Shown one piece after another: positions 14,692-22,498 of a DNA stretch of 22,893 nucleotides. Position 1 is the stretch's first letter, and every line of letters begins with the position of its first letter. The position numbers were made by a program, and so were the translations under genes. Origin of the DNA: CAZDBA01 sp964503615 (GTDB taxonomy: Bacteria > Planctomycetota > Planctomycetia > Pirellulales > Pirellulaceae); NCBI GenBank assembly GCA_964503615.1, contig CAZDBA010000077.1, positions 1 to 22,893 of the forward strand, given 5' to 3'. The notes beneath the pieces are model-generated. The model did no database searches and had not been told where the DNA came from. It was given only the letters and a program-made list of their open reading frames with translations.

Positions 14692-15975
14692 TTAGTTCCA
14701 GTCGTAAACAGTCAGGCCGTTTAGCTCCCGGACGAAGATTTGATTGCCTGACAACGCGACGTGGGCCCAGGTGGATTCGTCCGATACTTCCTTGCGATCC
14801 AGCAGATCAAACTCTTCAGGATTCGCGCGGACCAATAACAACTCACCACGCTCGTCCAGCGCCAGGATCCGATCGCCGCTGGAAATCATGCTCCAGTACT
14901 TACCGAACTGCTCACTCTTCCACATCGTTTCTCCCGTATCCAAATCGATGCAGGAGAAACGCGTGTTCTGCAAATGCAAGTAGGCGTAGTTGTCGATCCG
15001 AATCGGTGACGACATGTAACCTCGCTCGGGACCCTGCCATGCTTCTGCCGAATTCAAACCACCTTCTTCGGCAGAGTTCACTTGGTACATGTACGAACCA
15101 TTGTTGTAGCTGCTGGTAAATACGAAGTCCTTGTAAACCGTTGGGGTCAGAATATTCATGCCCCGATAGGCGGGCACCTCTTGGGACCAGAGAACATCTC
15201 CGCTGTCCAAATCGACTCCTGCCAAGGTGCTTCGCGTCTGGACCAGGAGTTGCTCCTTGCCTGCAACAGTAGCAACCAGTGGCGAAGAAAACGTACCATC
15301 GCTCATCATATTTTTACCACCTTCGAGAGCCGTCCATTGAACATCCCCCGTGACCTTATCAACTTTCTGAAGCCCGTTGCCTGCCTCGATGTAGAGGTAG
15401 TCGCCATGGATCAGGGGTGAGCAAACAGCGCCGAACGAGGGATTCTTGCCACGCTCGCCTTTGAAGTCGATTTTCCAAATCTCGCTTCCGTCTGAGACGT
15501 CCAAGCAGACCAACAGGTCGGTCATTCCAGGCACGTACAAACGGCCTTCGTCGTAGACTGGTGTCGCTCGGATCCAGTCACCATTGGCTCTGGCAAAGAT
15601 AGGAACCCTCATCGCACCTTCCCATTCAGCTTCCCACAACTGTTCACCATTGGCTCGATTGAGCGCTCGTACGACTTCTGACTTTTTGTCTTTCGTTTCC
15701 GTGACAAAGATCTTGTCGCCAACGACCAGAGGACCGGAATAACTGGGCCCCAGATCGACATGCCACTTTTTCTGGACTCCTTTGAGCGATGTTGCAGAAC
15801 TCAAAACCTCACTTTCAACGATCCCATCTCGTTGCGGTCCGCGCCACTGCGTCCAGTCAGTTAGATCTTGCTGACCGAGCGTTACGTTGGGAATAGCAAT
15901 CACTATCTGGACAACCATGAAAAAGCCAATAGATGCGAGATTAGCCATAGCGGGTTTTCTGTACTGCTTCTTCAT
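14692..15975 (-). CDS. Secreted PQQ-like beta-propeller repeat protein
   Basis: A 427-aa exported or membrane-anchored protein with a beta-propeller built of PQQ/BamB-type blades. The N-terminus has a basic start and a hydrophobic signal (residues ~11-34, ASIGFFMVVQIVIAIPNVTL), then WTQWRGPQRDGI, the usual opening of this planctomycete family. Blade motifs of the form 'x-D-x-x-[ST/N]-G-x-x-x-W' recur: LNRANGEQLWEAEW, LDVSDGSEIWKIDF, VDKVTGDVQWTAL, VDLDSGDVLWSQEV, IDLDTGETMWKSEQ. There are no catalytic residues of quinoprotein dehydrogenases that I can point to, so a binding or scaffold role in the periplasm is more likely than an enzyme. The ATG is preceded by AAAGGA with 7-nt spacing. Confidence 0.88.
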   Translation of the reverse strand: MKKQYRKPAMANLASIGFFMVVQIVIAIPNVTLGQQDLTDWTQWRGPQRDGIVESEVLSSATSLKGVQKKWHVDLGPSYSGPLVVGDKIFVTETKDKKSEVVRALNRANGEQLWEAEWEGAMRVPIFARANGDWIRATPVYDEGRLYVPGMTDLLVCLDVSDGSEIWKIDFKGERGKNPSFGAVCSPLIHGDYLYIEAGNGLQKVDKVTGDVQWTALEGGKNMMSDGTFSSPLVATVAGKEQLLVQTRSTLAGVDLDSGDVLWSQEVPAYRGMNILTPTVYKDFVFTSSYNNGSYMYQVNSAEEGGLNSAEAWQGPERGYMSSPIRIDNYAYLHLQNTRFSCIDLDTGETMWKSEQFGKYWSMISSGDRILALDERGELLLVRANPEEFDLLDRKEVSDESTWAHVALSGNQIFVRELNGLTVYDWN

Positions 15976-16212
15976 AACCGAGTCCTTTTAGCACTGCAAA
16001 AACGTGAGCGAAATCTGTCTGAGGTTAAAGTTTGCTCTAACTATTGGACCGCGTTGGACTCGAAAATGCAACTTTCGCCGGCAGATAAAGTGCTCTGAAG
16101 AAAATAAAACAGTCAGATGTAACACAAACTCCATTATTCCGCTTGTTGGGTATCGGGCATGCAGCCCAGTCAACTAACGAAACAAAACAACTCAAAGCAT
16201 TTGGAGAAAACC

Positions 16213-16401
16213 ATGAAGACAATCATAACGATCGCCACTTTCGCATTTGCAATCGTACCCATGAACGCTTCGCTCTTATTCGCTCAGGTAGCCAATTCAA
16301 CAACTATTTCGGGAGAGGGTTATCTGGCCGAGGGCTGGTCCACCAGAACCTCAGGCCGCACCGGGGTTTTTCGCATACAAACGATCTCCAAGCCTCCGTA
16401 G
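16213..16401 (+). CDS. Small exported peptide of unknown function
   Basis: A 62-aa frame with features of a real gene: GGAG (16203-16206) 6 nt before the ATG, and a typical Sec signal (MKTIITIATFAFAIVPMNAS, then LLFAQ) with likely cleavage after FAQ, around residue 25. The mature peptide would be about 37 residues, rich in Gly, Ser and Thr (STTISGEGYLAEGWSTRTSG) and cysteine-free. An upstream ATG at 16159 lacks a ribosome-binding site. It is divergent from the beta-propeller gene and lies just before the lipid-modification operon, separated from it by palindromes. No family is recognised, and it could also be the remnant of a longer exported protein. Confidence 0.5.
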   Translation: MKTIITIATFAFAIVPMNASLLFAQVANSTTISGEGYLAEGWSTRTSGRTGVFRIQTISKPP

Positions 16402-16420
16402 TTAATTACCGGATTCAAAC

Positions 16421-16474
16421 TCGGTTATTAACCGATACGAGTTTTTCGTGGTTGAGTCAAACCACGAAAAACTC
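16421..16474. promoter_or_regulatory. Palindrome plus perfect 15-bp hairpin before the lipid operon
   Basis: A 15-nt palindrome, TCGGTTA-T-TAACCGA (16421-16435), is followed immediately by a perfect 15-bp inverted repeat, GAGTTTTTCGTGGTT (16439-16453) and AACCACGAAAAACTC (16460-16474), with a 6-nt loop. No T-tract follows on the plus strand. It may terminate the small-peptide transcript, act as an operator, or fold in the operon leader. Confidence 0.5.
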
Positions 16475-16546
16475 CAAGAAATTGACGAATTTGCATGCGA
16501 GATAGACCGATCACAACTCGGTGCAACCCGATTCAGGAACTCCCAT

Positions 16547-16996
16547 TTGTCTGATACAAGCCCTACCGCGACGACGAAGCCAGCCCAAGATTGGCAGGTT
16601 GAGATATTTTACGATGCGGACTGCCCGTTGTGCGTTCGCGAAATCGCAATGCTTCGCTGGATGGACAGGCGCGATCGCGTTCGATTCACCGACATCGCTG
16701 CGGACGAATTTAATCCTTCTCAATTCGGTAAAACCCAGCAGCAATTCATGGACGAGATCCAAGGCCGCCTACCCGACGGGACTTGGATCATAGGAGTCGA
16801 AGTCTTCCGACGAGTTTACTCGGCTGTGGGTTTTGGCATTCTCGTTTGGCCTACCCGCCTGCCTCTCGTGCGAAATTTATTGGATTGGGTTTACAAAATC
16901 TTCGCGCGAAATCGACTACGATTGACCGGACGATGCAATCAGCAATCTTGCGGTACCCAAAAAACAGAGCTGGCCGACAAAAAGATCATTGAATGA
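16547..16996 (+). CDS. DCC (DUF393) family thiol-disulfide oxidoreductase-like protein
   Basis: About 149 aa, family DUF393/DCC. The signature is at residues 19-32, EIFYDADCPLCVRE, with a CxxC pair (C26, C29) in a thioredoxin-like setting. Further conserved parts are LRWMDRRDRVRFTDIAADEF and GTWIIGVEVFRRVYSAVGF, then a hydrophobic C-terminal helix (LVRNLLDWVYKIFARNR). The exact reaction of this family is not established; thiol redox chemistry is assumed. The longest frame starts at GTG 16448, inside the 15-bp hairpin and without a ribosome-binding site. A TTG at 16547 is preceded by AGGA with 8-nt spacing and begins just ahead of the conserved domain, so I prefer it. The stop overlaps the next start (ATGA at 16993-16996), making this the first gene of the lipid operon. 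Confidence 0.82.
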   Translation: MSDTSPTATTKPAQDWQVEIFYDADCPLCVREIAMLRWMDRRDRVRFTDIAADEFNPSQFGKTQQQFMDEIQGRLPDGTWIIGVEVFRRVYSAVGFGILVWPTRLPLVRNLLDWVYKIFARNRLRLTGRCNQQSCGTQKTELADKKIIE

Positions 16997-18252
16997 AAAT
17001 CGCTATTATCGGGTCGGGGATCTCGGGGATGACATCTGCGTATTATTTGCACCCCCACCATGACATCACACTCTACGAAGCCAACTCCTATATTGGCGGA
17101 CATACCAACACCATTGATGTCCAAGCTGAAGGGCAACACTACGCAATCGACACGGGCTTTATCGTCTTTAACGACCGCACCTATCCCAATTTTTGCAAGC
17201 TGCTGGACGAGCTGAACGTTAAATCGCAAAACACAGAAATGAGCTTCAGCGTTAGTTGCGGCAAGACGGGCCTTGAGTATCGCGGCGCCGATTTCAATGG
17301 GCTGTTTGCTCAACGTAGGAATCTATTTCGCTGGAAGTACCTTCGACTGTTGCTAGACTTGCTGAAGTTCAATAAGCAGTCGCCGGAAATCCTGAGCGAA
17401 GAAAACGAATCTCAAACCGTTGGCGAGTTCTTTGCCAACAAACAAAACAGGTACTCAGCGTACTTTGTCGACAAGTACTTTTTACCGATGGCATCTGCGA
17501 TCTGGTCATGCCCTCATGGAACGATCCTGAAATTCCCGATTCGCTTCGTCGTCGAATTCTATCGCAACCACGGGCTCTTAAGCGTCAACGATCGACCGCA
17601 ATGGAAAGTGATCTCGGGCGGTTCGCGCGAGTACATCCCCAGTTTGACTAAAAGTTACCGTGACCGCATCCGGTTGGAATCACCGGTCCAAAACGTTCAA
17701 CGTTACGCCGATCACGTGACGGTCCACTCAAAAGACGGTGCGGAAAATTACGACCATGTCGTATTCGCTACCCACAGTGATCAAGCGTTGAGAATTCTAG
17801 GCGGGCAAGCTACGCAAGCTGAACAGGAAATCCTATCTGCGTTTCCTTACGAGGAGAACGTTGCGGTATTACATACCGACCAATCGTTGATGCCTCGCTC
17901 GCGCCGTGCGTGGGCATGCTGGAACTATCACATCGATAAAAATGATTCTGAAAAAGCTACCGTCACTTACAACATGAACATTCTACAAAGTGTAGAATCG
18001 GAACGTGACTTTTTGGTCACCTTGAATTGCCCTGAAAAAGTCGACCCCCAAACGGTCATTCAAAAAATCACCTACCACCATCCCATCTTTTCTGCAGGCC
18101 GACGCTCTTTCCAAAATCGTCACTCTGAATTGATCGGACCTAACCGAACTTCGTTTTGTGGAGCTTATTGGGGCAACGGTTTTCATGAGGACGGCGTAGC
18201 CAGCGCTCTGGCAGTTTGCGAACTGTTGAACGAATCGAGGAGCACCCTTTAG
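16993..18252 (+). CDS. FAD-dependent amine-oxidase-like oxidoreductase (COG2907), lipid-modifying
   Basis: A 419-aa flavoprotein. The N-terminal dinucleotide-binding fold shows AIIGSGISGMTSAYYL (GxGxxG at 7-12) followed by TLYEANSYIGGHTNTIDV. The substrate part contains AIDTGFIVFNDRTYPNF, SFSVSCGKTGLEYRG, PMASAIWSCPHG, and the C-terminal flavin-closing FCGAYWGNGFHEDGVASAL. This is the 'predicted NAD/FAD-binding protein' family that typically sits beside DUF1365 and a CFA-synthase-like gene. As I recall, the Rhodobacter sphaeroides member is needed to make furan fatty acids (desaturation of a methylated acyl chain). A membrane-phospholipid substrate is therefore likely. It overlaps the upstream gene by 4 nt; the next start comes 2 nt after its stop. 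Chemistry here is inferred from family and context. Confidence 0.9.
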   Translation: MKIAIIGSGISGMTSAYYLHPHHDITLYEANSYIGGHTNTIDVQAEGQHYAIDTGFIVFNDRTYPNFCKLLDELNVKSQNTEMSFSVSCGKTGLEYRGADFNGLFAQRRNLFRWKYLRLLLDLLKFNKQSPEILSEENESQTVGEFFANKQNRYSAYFVDKYFLPMASAIWSCPHGTILKFPIRFVVEFYRNHGLLSVNDRPQWKVISGGSREYIPSLTKSYRDRIRLESPVQNVQRYADHVTVHSKDGAENYDHVVFATHSDQALRILGGQATQAEQEILSAFPYEENVAVLHTDQSLMPRSRRAWACWNYHIDKNDSEKATVTYNMNILQSVESERDFLVTLNCPEKVDPQTVIQKITYHHPIFSAGRRSFQNRHSELIGPNRTSFCGAYWGNGFHEDGVASALAVCELLNESRSTL

Positions 18253-18254
18253 TC

Positions 18255-19154
18255 ATGAACAGTTGCATCTACGAAGGCTGGGTAAGACATCGGCGTTTCC
18301 GGCCAGTCGAGCACAGCTTTCGCAACAAACTGTTTCTTATGTACCTGGATCTCGCCGAATTGGACGGAGTCTTTAAGGGAAGGTTTGCTTGGTCCACCAA
18401 GCGATTCGCGCTGGCTCGATTTAAACGGTCTGACCACTTTGGTGATCCCAACCAACCGCTTGACGAAGCGGTTCGCGATTTTATTGAACAAGCCGGACAC
18501 CCCCGACCAACCGGTCCGATTCGGATGCTGGCTCACTTGAGATATTTTGGATACGTACTGAATCCCGTTTCGTTCTTCTACTGTTTTGACTCGGAAGAAA
18601 CACTTCAGTATGTGCTCGCCGAAGTCACCAACACGCCTTGGGGCGAAAAACACTGTTACGTTGTTTCCCAAGACCAGTTTGTCTCCAACGACAACAGTCC
18701 ATCCAGCTCGAAAGCGTTTCATGTCTCGCCGTTTATGCCCATGGATGTCGAGTACTGTTGGCAAATGACTCAACCCGCTCTACAGGCAAATTCACAACTG
18801 ACTGCCAGGATCACAAACTATCAAAGCTCCCGCATCAGTCACGACGAAGCTCAAGACAAAAGCGAAACGGCGACACTCGAAGGAAAACAAGAACCGATTT
18901 TTGACGCACTACTTAGTCTTAAGCGTAAAGAAATTTCCACGTGGCAATTAAGTCGCGTGTTGCTGAGATACCCCATTATGACGGTTCAGGTTGTCTCAAG
19001 CATTTATTGGCAAGCCTTAAGATTGTGGTGGAAAGGCTGCCCGTTTTATTCACATCCGGAAAAAGCCAATCAGGAATCCGCGACTGAACGGAAAGCTTCA
19101 GCAAACCTCCCATCTACAAGCCCCGATGCAGAGAAGGTCGAGATACACTCATGA
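18255..19154 (+). CDS. DUF1365 family protein
   Basis: A 299-aa protein of the DUF1365 (COG3496) family. Family blocks are visible from the start: SCIYEGWVRHRRFRPVEHSF, LFLMYLDLAEL, then MLAHLRYFGYVLNPVSFFYC, EVTNTPWGEKHCYVVS and HVSPFMPMDVEYCW. A basic C-terminal region rich in Ser and Glu follows. Members are found almost always beside the COG2907 flavoprotein and a CFA-like methyltransferase. As I recall, the Rhodobacter homologue is the oxygen-inserting component of furan fatty acid synthesis. The frame extends upstream to a TTG at 18216 overlapping the previous gene, but the ATG at 18255 matches the family and is preceded by GAGGAG at long spacing; translational coupling is likely. Its stop overlaps the methyltransferase start (ATGA, 19151-19154). 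Confidence 0.92.
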   Translation: MNSCIYEGWVRHRRFRPVEHSFRNKLFLMYLDLAELDGVFKGRFAWSTKRFALARFKRSDHFGDPNQPLDEAVRDFIEQAGHPRPTGPIRMLAHLRYFGYVLNPVSFFYCFDSEETLQYVLAEVTNTPWGEKHCYVVSQDQFVSNDNSPSSSKAFHVSPFMPMDVEYCWQMTQPALQANSQLTARITNYQSSRISHDEAQDKSETATLEGKQEPIFDALLSLKRKEISTWQLSRVLLRYPIMTVQVVSSIYWQALRLWWKGCPFYSHPEKANQESATERKASANLPSTSPDAEKVEIHS

Positions 19155-20527
19155 TTAAGAAGTCGGCAAATTTTCAAAAGCTAACAAGGCTTGATCGTCT
19201 TTTCCGATCGTTGGCGGCACGTCGATGTCAGTCGTTGCAGGAAGGTCACCTGTTGGTCAACGATCAAGATGGACAAATGTCGTTCGGCGATCCCGATTCC
19301 GATTTGCAAGTCATATTGAACATTCACAACCCTCGGTTTTATCGCCGAGTGGGAGCCGAAGGCGATTTGGGCATTGCCAGTGCTTTGATCGCTGGCGATT
19401 TTTCCTGCAACGATCTGACCGCATTGGTTCGCCTGTTCATTCGCAACCTCAATATCACCGATCGACTTGAATCGGGCGGCAAGCTCATGCGCCGTTTCCG
19501 ACGTTTCGGACACTGGCTAAGACGAAACACCATTCAGCGATCCAGGAAGAACATTTCAGCGCATTACGATTTGGGAAATGAGTTCTACTCGTTGTGGCTG
19601 GACTCCACAATGAACTATTCCAGTGGCATTTTTCGAAAACCAACTGATACACTACAAGCCAGTTCGATTCAGAAAATGGATCGGCTGTGTCAGCGACTGA
19701 ACTTGAAACCGAGTGATCACTTACTGGAGATCGGAACTGGCTGGGGAGCGCTGGCCTGCTTTGCTGCCGAGCACTATGGCTGCCGCGTAACGACAACGAC
19801 GATTTCGGAACAACAGTTTGAAGCCGCCACCCAACGCGTTCGTTGCCGGGGACTTGAAGATAGAGTTACCGTGCTCAAACAGGATTACCGATCGTTAGAG
19901 GGCAAAGAGAAATTTAACAAAATCGTTTCAGTAGAAATGATCGAGGCGGTTGGACATCAATACTACTCGACCTTTTTTGAAAAGTGCAAACAGCTGCTGA
20001 CCCAAGATGGGTTGATGATGATGCAAGCGATCGTCATCGCAGATCATCGTTACGAAAGTCACCTTCGCAATGTGGACTTTATCGGCAAGTACATTTTTCC
20101 CGGCGGTAGCCTGCCCAGCATCTCCTGCCTGACTCAGCACGCGTCTGACTCGGCTCGCATGCGATTGTTGGAGTTGGTCGATATCACGCCGCATTACGCT
20201 GAAACACTTCGCCACTGGCGTGAAAATTTCTTGACCAACCTCCCTGAGATCCGCAAACTGGGTTACGACGCTGAATTTATCAGGATGTGGGATTACTACC
20301 TTTGCTATTGCGAAGCTGGATTTGAAGAACGGCAAATCAATACAGTTCAGATGATATTGGCGGGGCCTGAATGCCGCGTCGATCCTTTGACCGATTTGGA
20401 CGTAGCTGAATCGACAAATCAGCTGATGCAACTCGATCTGTCAGTGGACAAGAACGACTCGCGGCAACCGAGCTCAGTCGTGAATGCTGAACAAGGAGTG
20501 GAAGTATGCCCGACCCGCTCCTGCTAG
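19151..20527 (+). CDS. CFA-synthase-like SAM-dependent methyltransferase 1 (variant active site)
   Basis: A 458-aa member of the cyclopropane-fatty-acyl-phospholipid synthase family (COG2230), acting on unsaturated phospholipid chains with S-adenosylmethionine. Residues 1-130 are the N-terminal lipid-contact domain. Then come SAHYDLGNEFYSLWLDSTM (136-154), the SAM-binding LLEIGTGWGA (191-200), IVSVEMIEAVGHQYY and FIGKYIFPGGSLPS. By alignment to E. coli Cfa from memory, the bicarbonate-site Cys139 is Ser158 (NYSSGIF) and His266 is Gln292 (MMMQAIVIAD). Glu239 and Tyr317 are kept (E265, Y349). A methyl-branched or methylene product rather than a cyclopropane is therefore plausible. Start overlaps DUF1365 by 4 nt. 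Its end overlaps DUF1295 by 22 nt and contains that gene's ribosome-binding site. Confidence 0.92.
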   Translation: MIKKSANFQKLTRLDRLFRSLAARRCQSLQEGHLLVNDQDGQMSFGDPDSDLQVILNIHNPRFYRRVGAEGDLGIASALIAGDFSCNDLTALVRLFIRNLNITDRLESGGKLMRRFRRFGHWLRRNTIQRSRKNISAHYDLGNEFYSLWLDSTMNYSSGIFRKPTDTLQASSIQKMDRLCQRLNLKPSDHLLEIGTGWGALACFAAEHYGCRVTTTTISEQQFEAATQRVRCRGLEDRVTVLKQDYRSLEGKEKFNKIVSVEMIEAVGHQYYSTFFEKCKQLLTQDGLMMMQAIVIADHRYESHLRNVDFIGKYIFPGGSLPSISCLTQHASDSARMRLLELVDITPHYAETLRHWRENFLTNLPEIRKLGYDAEFIRMWDYYLCYCEAGFEERQINTVQMILAGPECRVDPLTDLDVAESTNQLMQLDLSVDKNDSRQPSSVVNAEQGVEVCPTRSC

Positions 20528-21306
20528 TTCTGTTGGGATGGCTGGTTGTTTTCGCCGCGATGACCGCGCTCTGGTTTTACCAGCTTCGCACCGGTGACTC
20601 CGCCATTGTAGATGTCGCTTGGGCTTCAGGCGTTGGATTGTTGGCGTTGTTGTATGCGCTGCGAACCGCAGGAGATAATAGGCTGCGGAAAGCTCTCGTA
20701 ATGGCGGTCGTTTTGGTTTGGGCCACGCGGTTGAGCTTGTATGTATGGGTCCGTTTTCGCAGCATGCCCGATGGTCGCTACGATGCAATGAAAGAAAAAT
20801 GGGGCGAGCGTGCTCAGCCGAGGATGTTTCTGTTCTATCAGTTTCAGGCGGTGGCCTGTTTGCTTTTTTCGCTACCGATGCTGGCCGCAATCTTGAATCC
20901 GAATCCGATTTGTTGGCTGGACTATCTGGGCGTCGCTTTGGGCGTGCTGGCGATTGGAGGTGAGTCGCTTGCGGACTGGCAGTTACATCGTTTCCGCAAA
21001 AACGCGGCCAACAAAGGGACCGTTTGCCGAGAAGGACTTTGGAATTACTCGCGGCATCCTAACTATTTCTTTGAGTGGCTGCACTGGTGGGCTTATGTAC
21101 TGTTCTCGATCAGTTATCCACTGGGATGGCTTACGGTTTTGGGCCCCATGGCAATGCTGTTCTTCATTTTGCGTGTTACTGGAATCCCGCCCTCGGAGCA
21201 GCAGGCGCTCAAAAGCCGCGGCGATGCCTATCGGGATTACCAAAAGACAACCAACGCGTTTTTCCCCTGGTTCCCCAAACGATCGGTTCAAGCACAAGGG
21301 AGTTGA
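20506..21306 (+). CDS. DUF1295 / steroid 5-alpha-reductase-like membrane protein
   Basis: A 266-aa polytopic membrane protein with six or more hydrophobic helices (for example LLLVLLGWLVVFAAMTALWF, ALVMAVVLVWATRLSLYVW, LGVALGVLAIGG). Family signatures are DSAIVDVAWASG (31-42), SMPDGRYDAMKEKWG (86-100) and the C-terminal GLWNYSRHPNYFFEWLHWW (177-195), which matches the isoprenylcysteine-methyltransferase/steroid-5-alpha-reductase cofactor region. A NADPH-dependent enoyl or isoprenoid double-bond reductase in the membrane is the usual guess; the substrate is unknown, though a lipid acyl chain would fit this operon. ATG 20506 follows AAGGAG (20493-20498) with 7-nt spacing, inside the preceding gene. 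Its stop is 1 nt from the next start. Confidence 0.9.
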   Translation: MPDPLLLVLLGWLVVFAAMTALWFYQLRTGDSAIVDVAWASGVGLLALLYALRTAGDNRLRKALVMAVVLVWATRLSLYVWVRFRSMPDGRYDAMKEKWGERAQPRMFLFYQFQAVACLLFSLPMLAAILNPNPICWLDYLGVALGVLAIGGESLADWQLHRFRKNAANKGTVCREGLWNYSRHPNYFFEWLHWWAYVLFSISYPLGWLTVLGPMAMLFFILRVTGIPPSEQQALKSRGDAYRDYQKTTNAFFPWFPKRSVQAQGS

Positions 21307-21307
21307 A

Positions 21308-22423
21308 ATGTTTCGAAACTGGGTTACCGCTGGCATCATCAATTTGATCGAACTTGGCTGGGTCAACGATCGTTTGACTCGGGCTGGGATCCGATACTTG
21401 TGCCGGCAACGCTTGAATCAAGTTAGCAACCGCGACGCGGAAACCCGGCAGCAAAAGCTGCAGCAATTTATCGCAGAGGCTGCAAATGCTCCGATCGCCC
21501 CGCTTGCTGAAAAAGCGAACGAGCAACATTATGAAATCCCCGCGGCATTTTACGATTTGGTTTTAGGGCCTCAGAAAAAGTACAGCTGCTGTTTGTACGA
21601 CCGGCAGACGAATGGATTGGAACAAGCAGAAACCGATGCGTTGCAAACGACTTGTGAGAGAGCGGAACTGCGTGATGGTCAGGACATTCTCGAATTGGGT
21701 TGTGGATGGGGGTCGCTGACGCTGTGGATGGCAGAGCACTATCCAAACAGCAAGATCACCGCGGTCAGCAATTCCAATTCGCAACGTGAGCACATTTTGG
21801 GACAAGCTGCGTTTCGCGGCGTCGGTGAGAACTTGACCGTTTTAACCGTCGACATGAACGACTTCGAAAGCGAGCAACAGTTCGATCGCGTGGTGTCGGT
21901 TGAGATGTTTGAGCACATGCGAAATCACCAAGCTCTGCTGAGCAAAGTTGCGAACTGGTTGCGGGCCGACGGAAAGTTGTTTGTCCATATTTTTTGCCAC
22001 CGTGAGTTTACGTATGCTTTCGAGACCGAGGGCTCTAGCAACTGGATGGGTCGCTACTTTTTTACTGGCGGAATCATGCCGTCCAAATCGTTATTCTCCA
22101 ACTACGAAGACGATCTGAAAATTGCCCAACAATGGACGTGGAATGGCAAGCACTACGAGCAGACCAGCAACCACTGGCTGGAGAACCTTGATCAAAATCG
22201 CAATCAAGTCCTTTCGGTGTTGGAAGATACCTACGGCCGCAATCAGGCAAAACGCTGGCTGAATCGTTGGCGGGTCTTTTTTATGGCTTGTGCCGAGTTG
22301 TTTGGCGCAGACGATGGCGAGCAGTGGTATGTGGCCCATTACCTGTTTGAAAAAAGCAAAGCTCGTTCGCAAATGGACCTATCCAACAACTCGTTAGCCG
22401 GGCCAAGCGGCGTTCCGCGATAG
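21308..22423 (+). CDS. CFA/coclaurine-N-methyltransferase-like SAM methyltransferase 2
   Basis: A 371-aa class I methyltransferase of the COG2230 group, on the branch that includes plant coclaurine N-methyltransferases. Key parts: HYEIPAAFYDLVLGPQKKYS (74-93), then CCLYD, the SAM site ILELGCGWGSLTLWM (127-141), VVSVEMFEHMRNH (195-207), KLFVHIFCHREFTYAF (223-238), YFFTGGIMPS, and WTWNGKHYEQTSNHWLENL. Positions equivalent to the Cfa bicarbonate site are all present (C94, E202, H227, Y283), unlike in methyltransferase 1. Compared with Cfa it has a shorter N-terminal domain and an extended C-terminus. The open frame continues upstream through DUF1295, but GGGAG (21298-21302) precedes the ATG at 21308. 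It is the last gene of the operon. The substrate is unknown; lipid acyl chains are most likely from context, small amines are an alternative. Confidence 0.9.
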   Translation: MFRNWVTAGIINLIELGWVNDRLTRAGIRYLCRQRLNQVSNRDAETRQQKLQQFIAEAANAPIAPLAEKANEQHYEIPAAFYDLVLGPQKKYSCCLYDRQTNGLEQAETDALQTTCERAELRDGQDILELGCGWGSLTLWMAEHYPNSKITAVSNSNSQREHILGQAAFRGVGENLTVLTVDMNDFESEQQFDRVVSVEMFEHMRNHQALLSKVANWLRADGKLFVHIFCHREFTYAFETEGSSNWMGRYFFTGGIMPSKSLFSNYEDDLKIAQQWTWNGKHYEQTSNHWLENLDQNRNQVLSVLEDTYGRNQAKRWLNRWRVFFMACAELFGADDGEQWYVAHYLFEKSKARSQMDLSNNSLAGPSGVPR

Positions 22424-22498
22424 AATTGGCTGGATACCCATCCATCAGATATGCTCTAATGGAATCAGCAAATTCACAGTTACGCAGGACAAGCCCAG

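Noticed and set aside
16448..16546. 33-residue N-terminal extension of the DCC protein
   Set aside because: The GTG lies within a perfect hairpin without a ribosome-binding site, and the residues do not match the conserved domain. The TTG at 16547 with AGGA is favoured, although not proven.
20954..21307. N-terminal extension of methyltransferase 2 over the DUF1295 gene
   Set aside because: That part is out-of-frame DUF1295 sequence; the family start is the ATG at 21308 with GGGAG just upstream.
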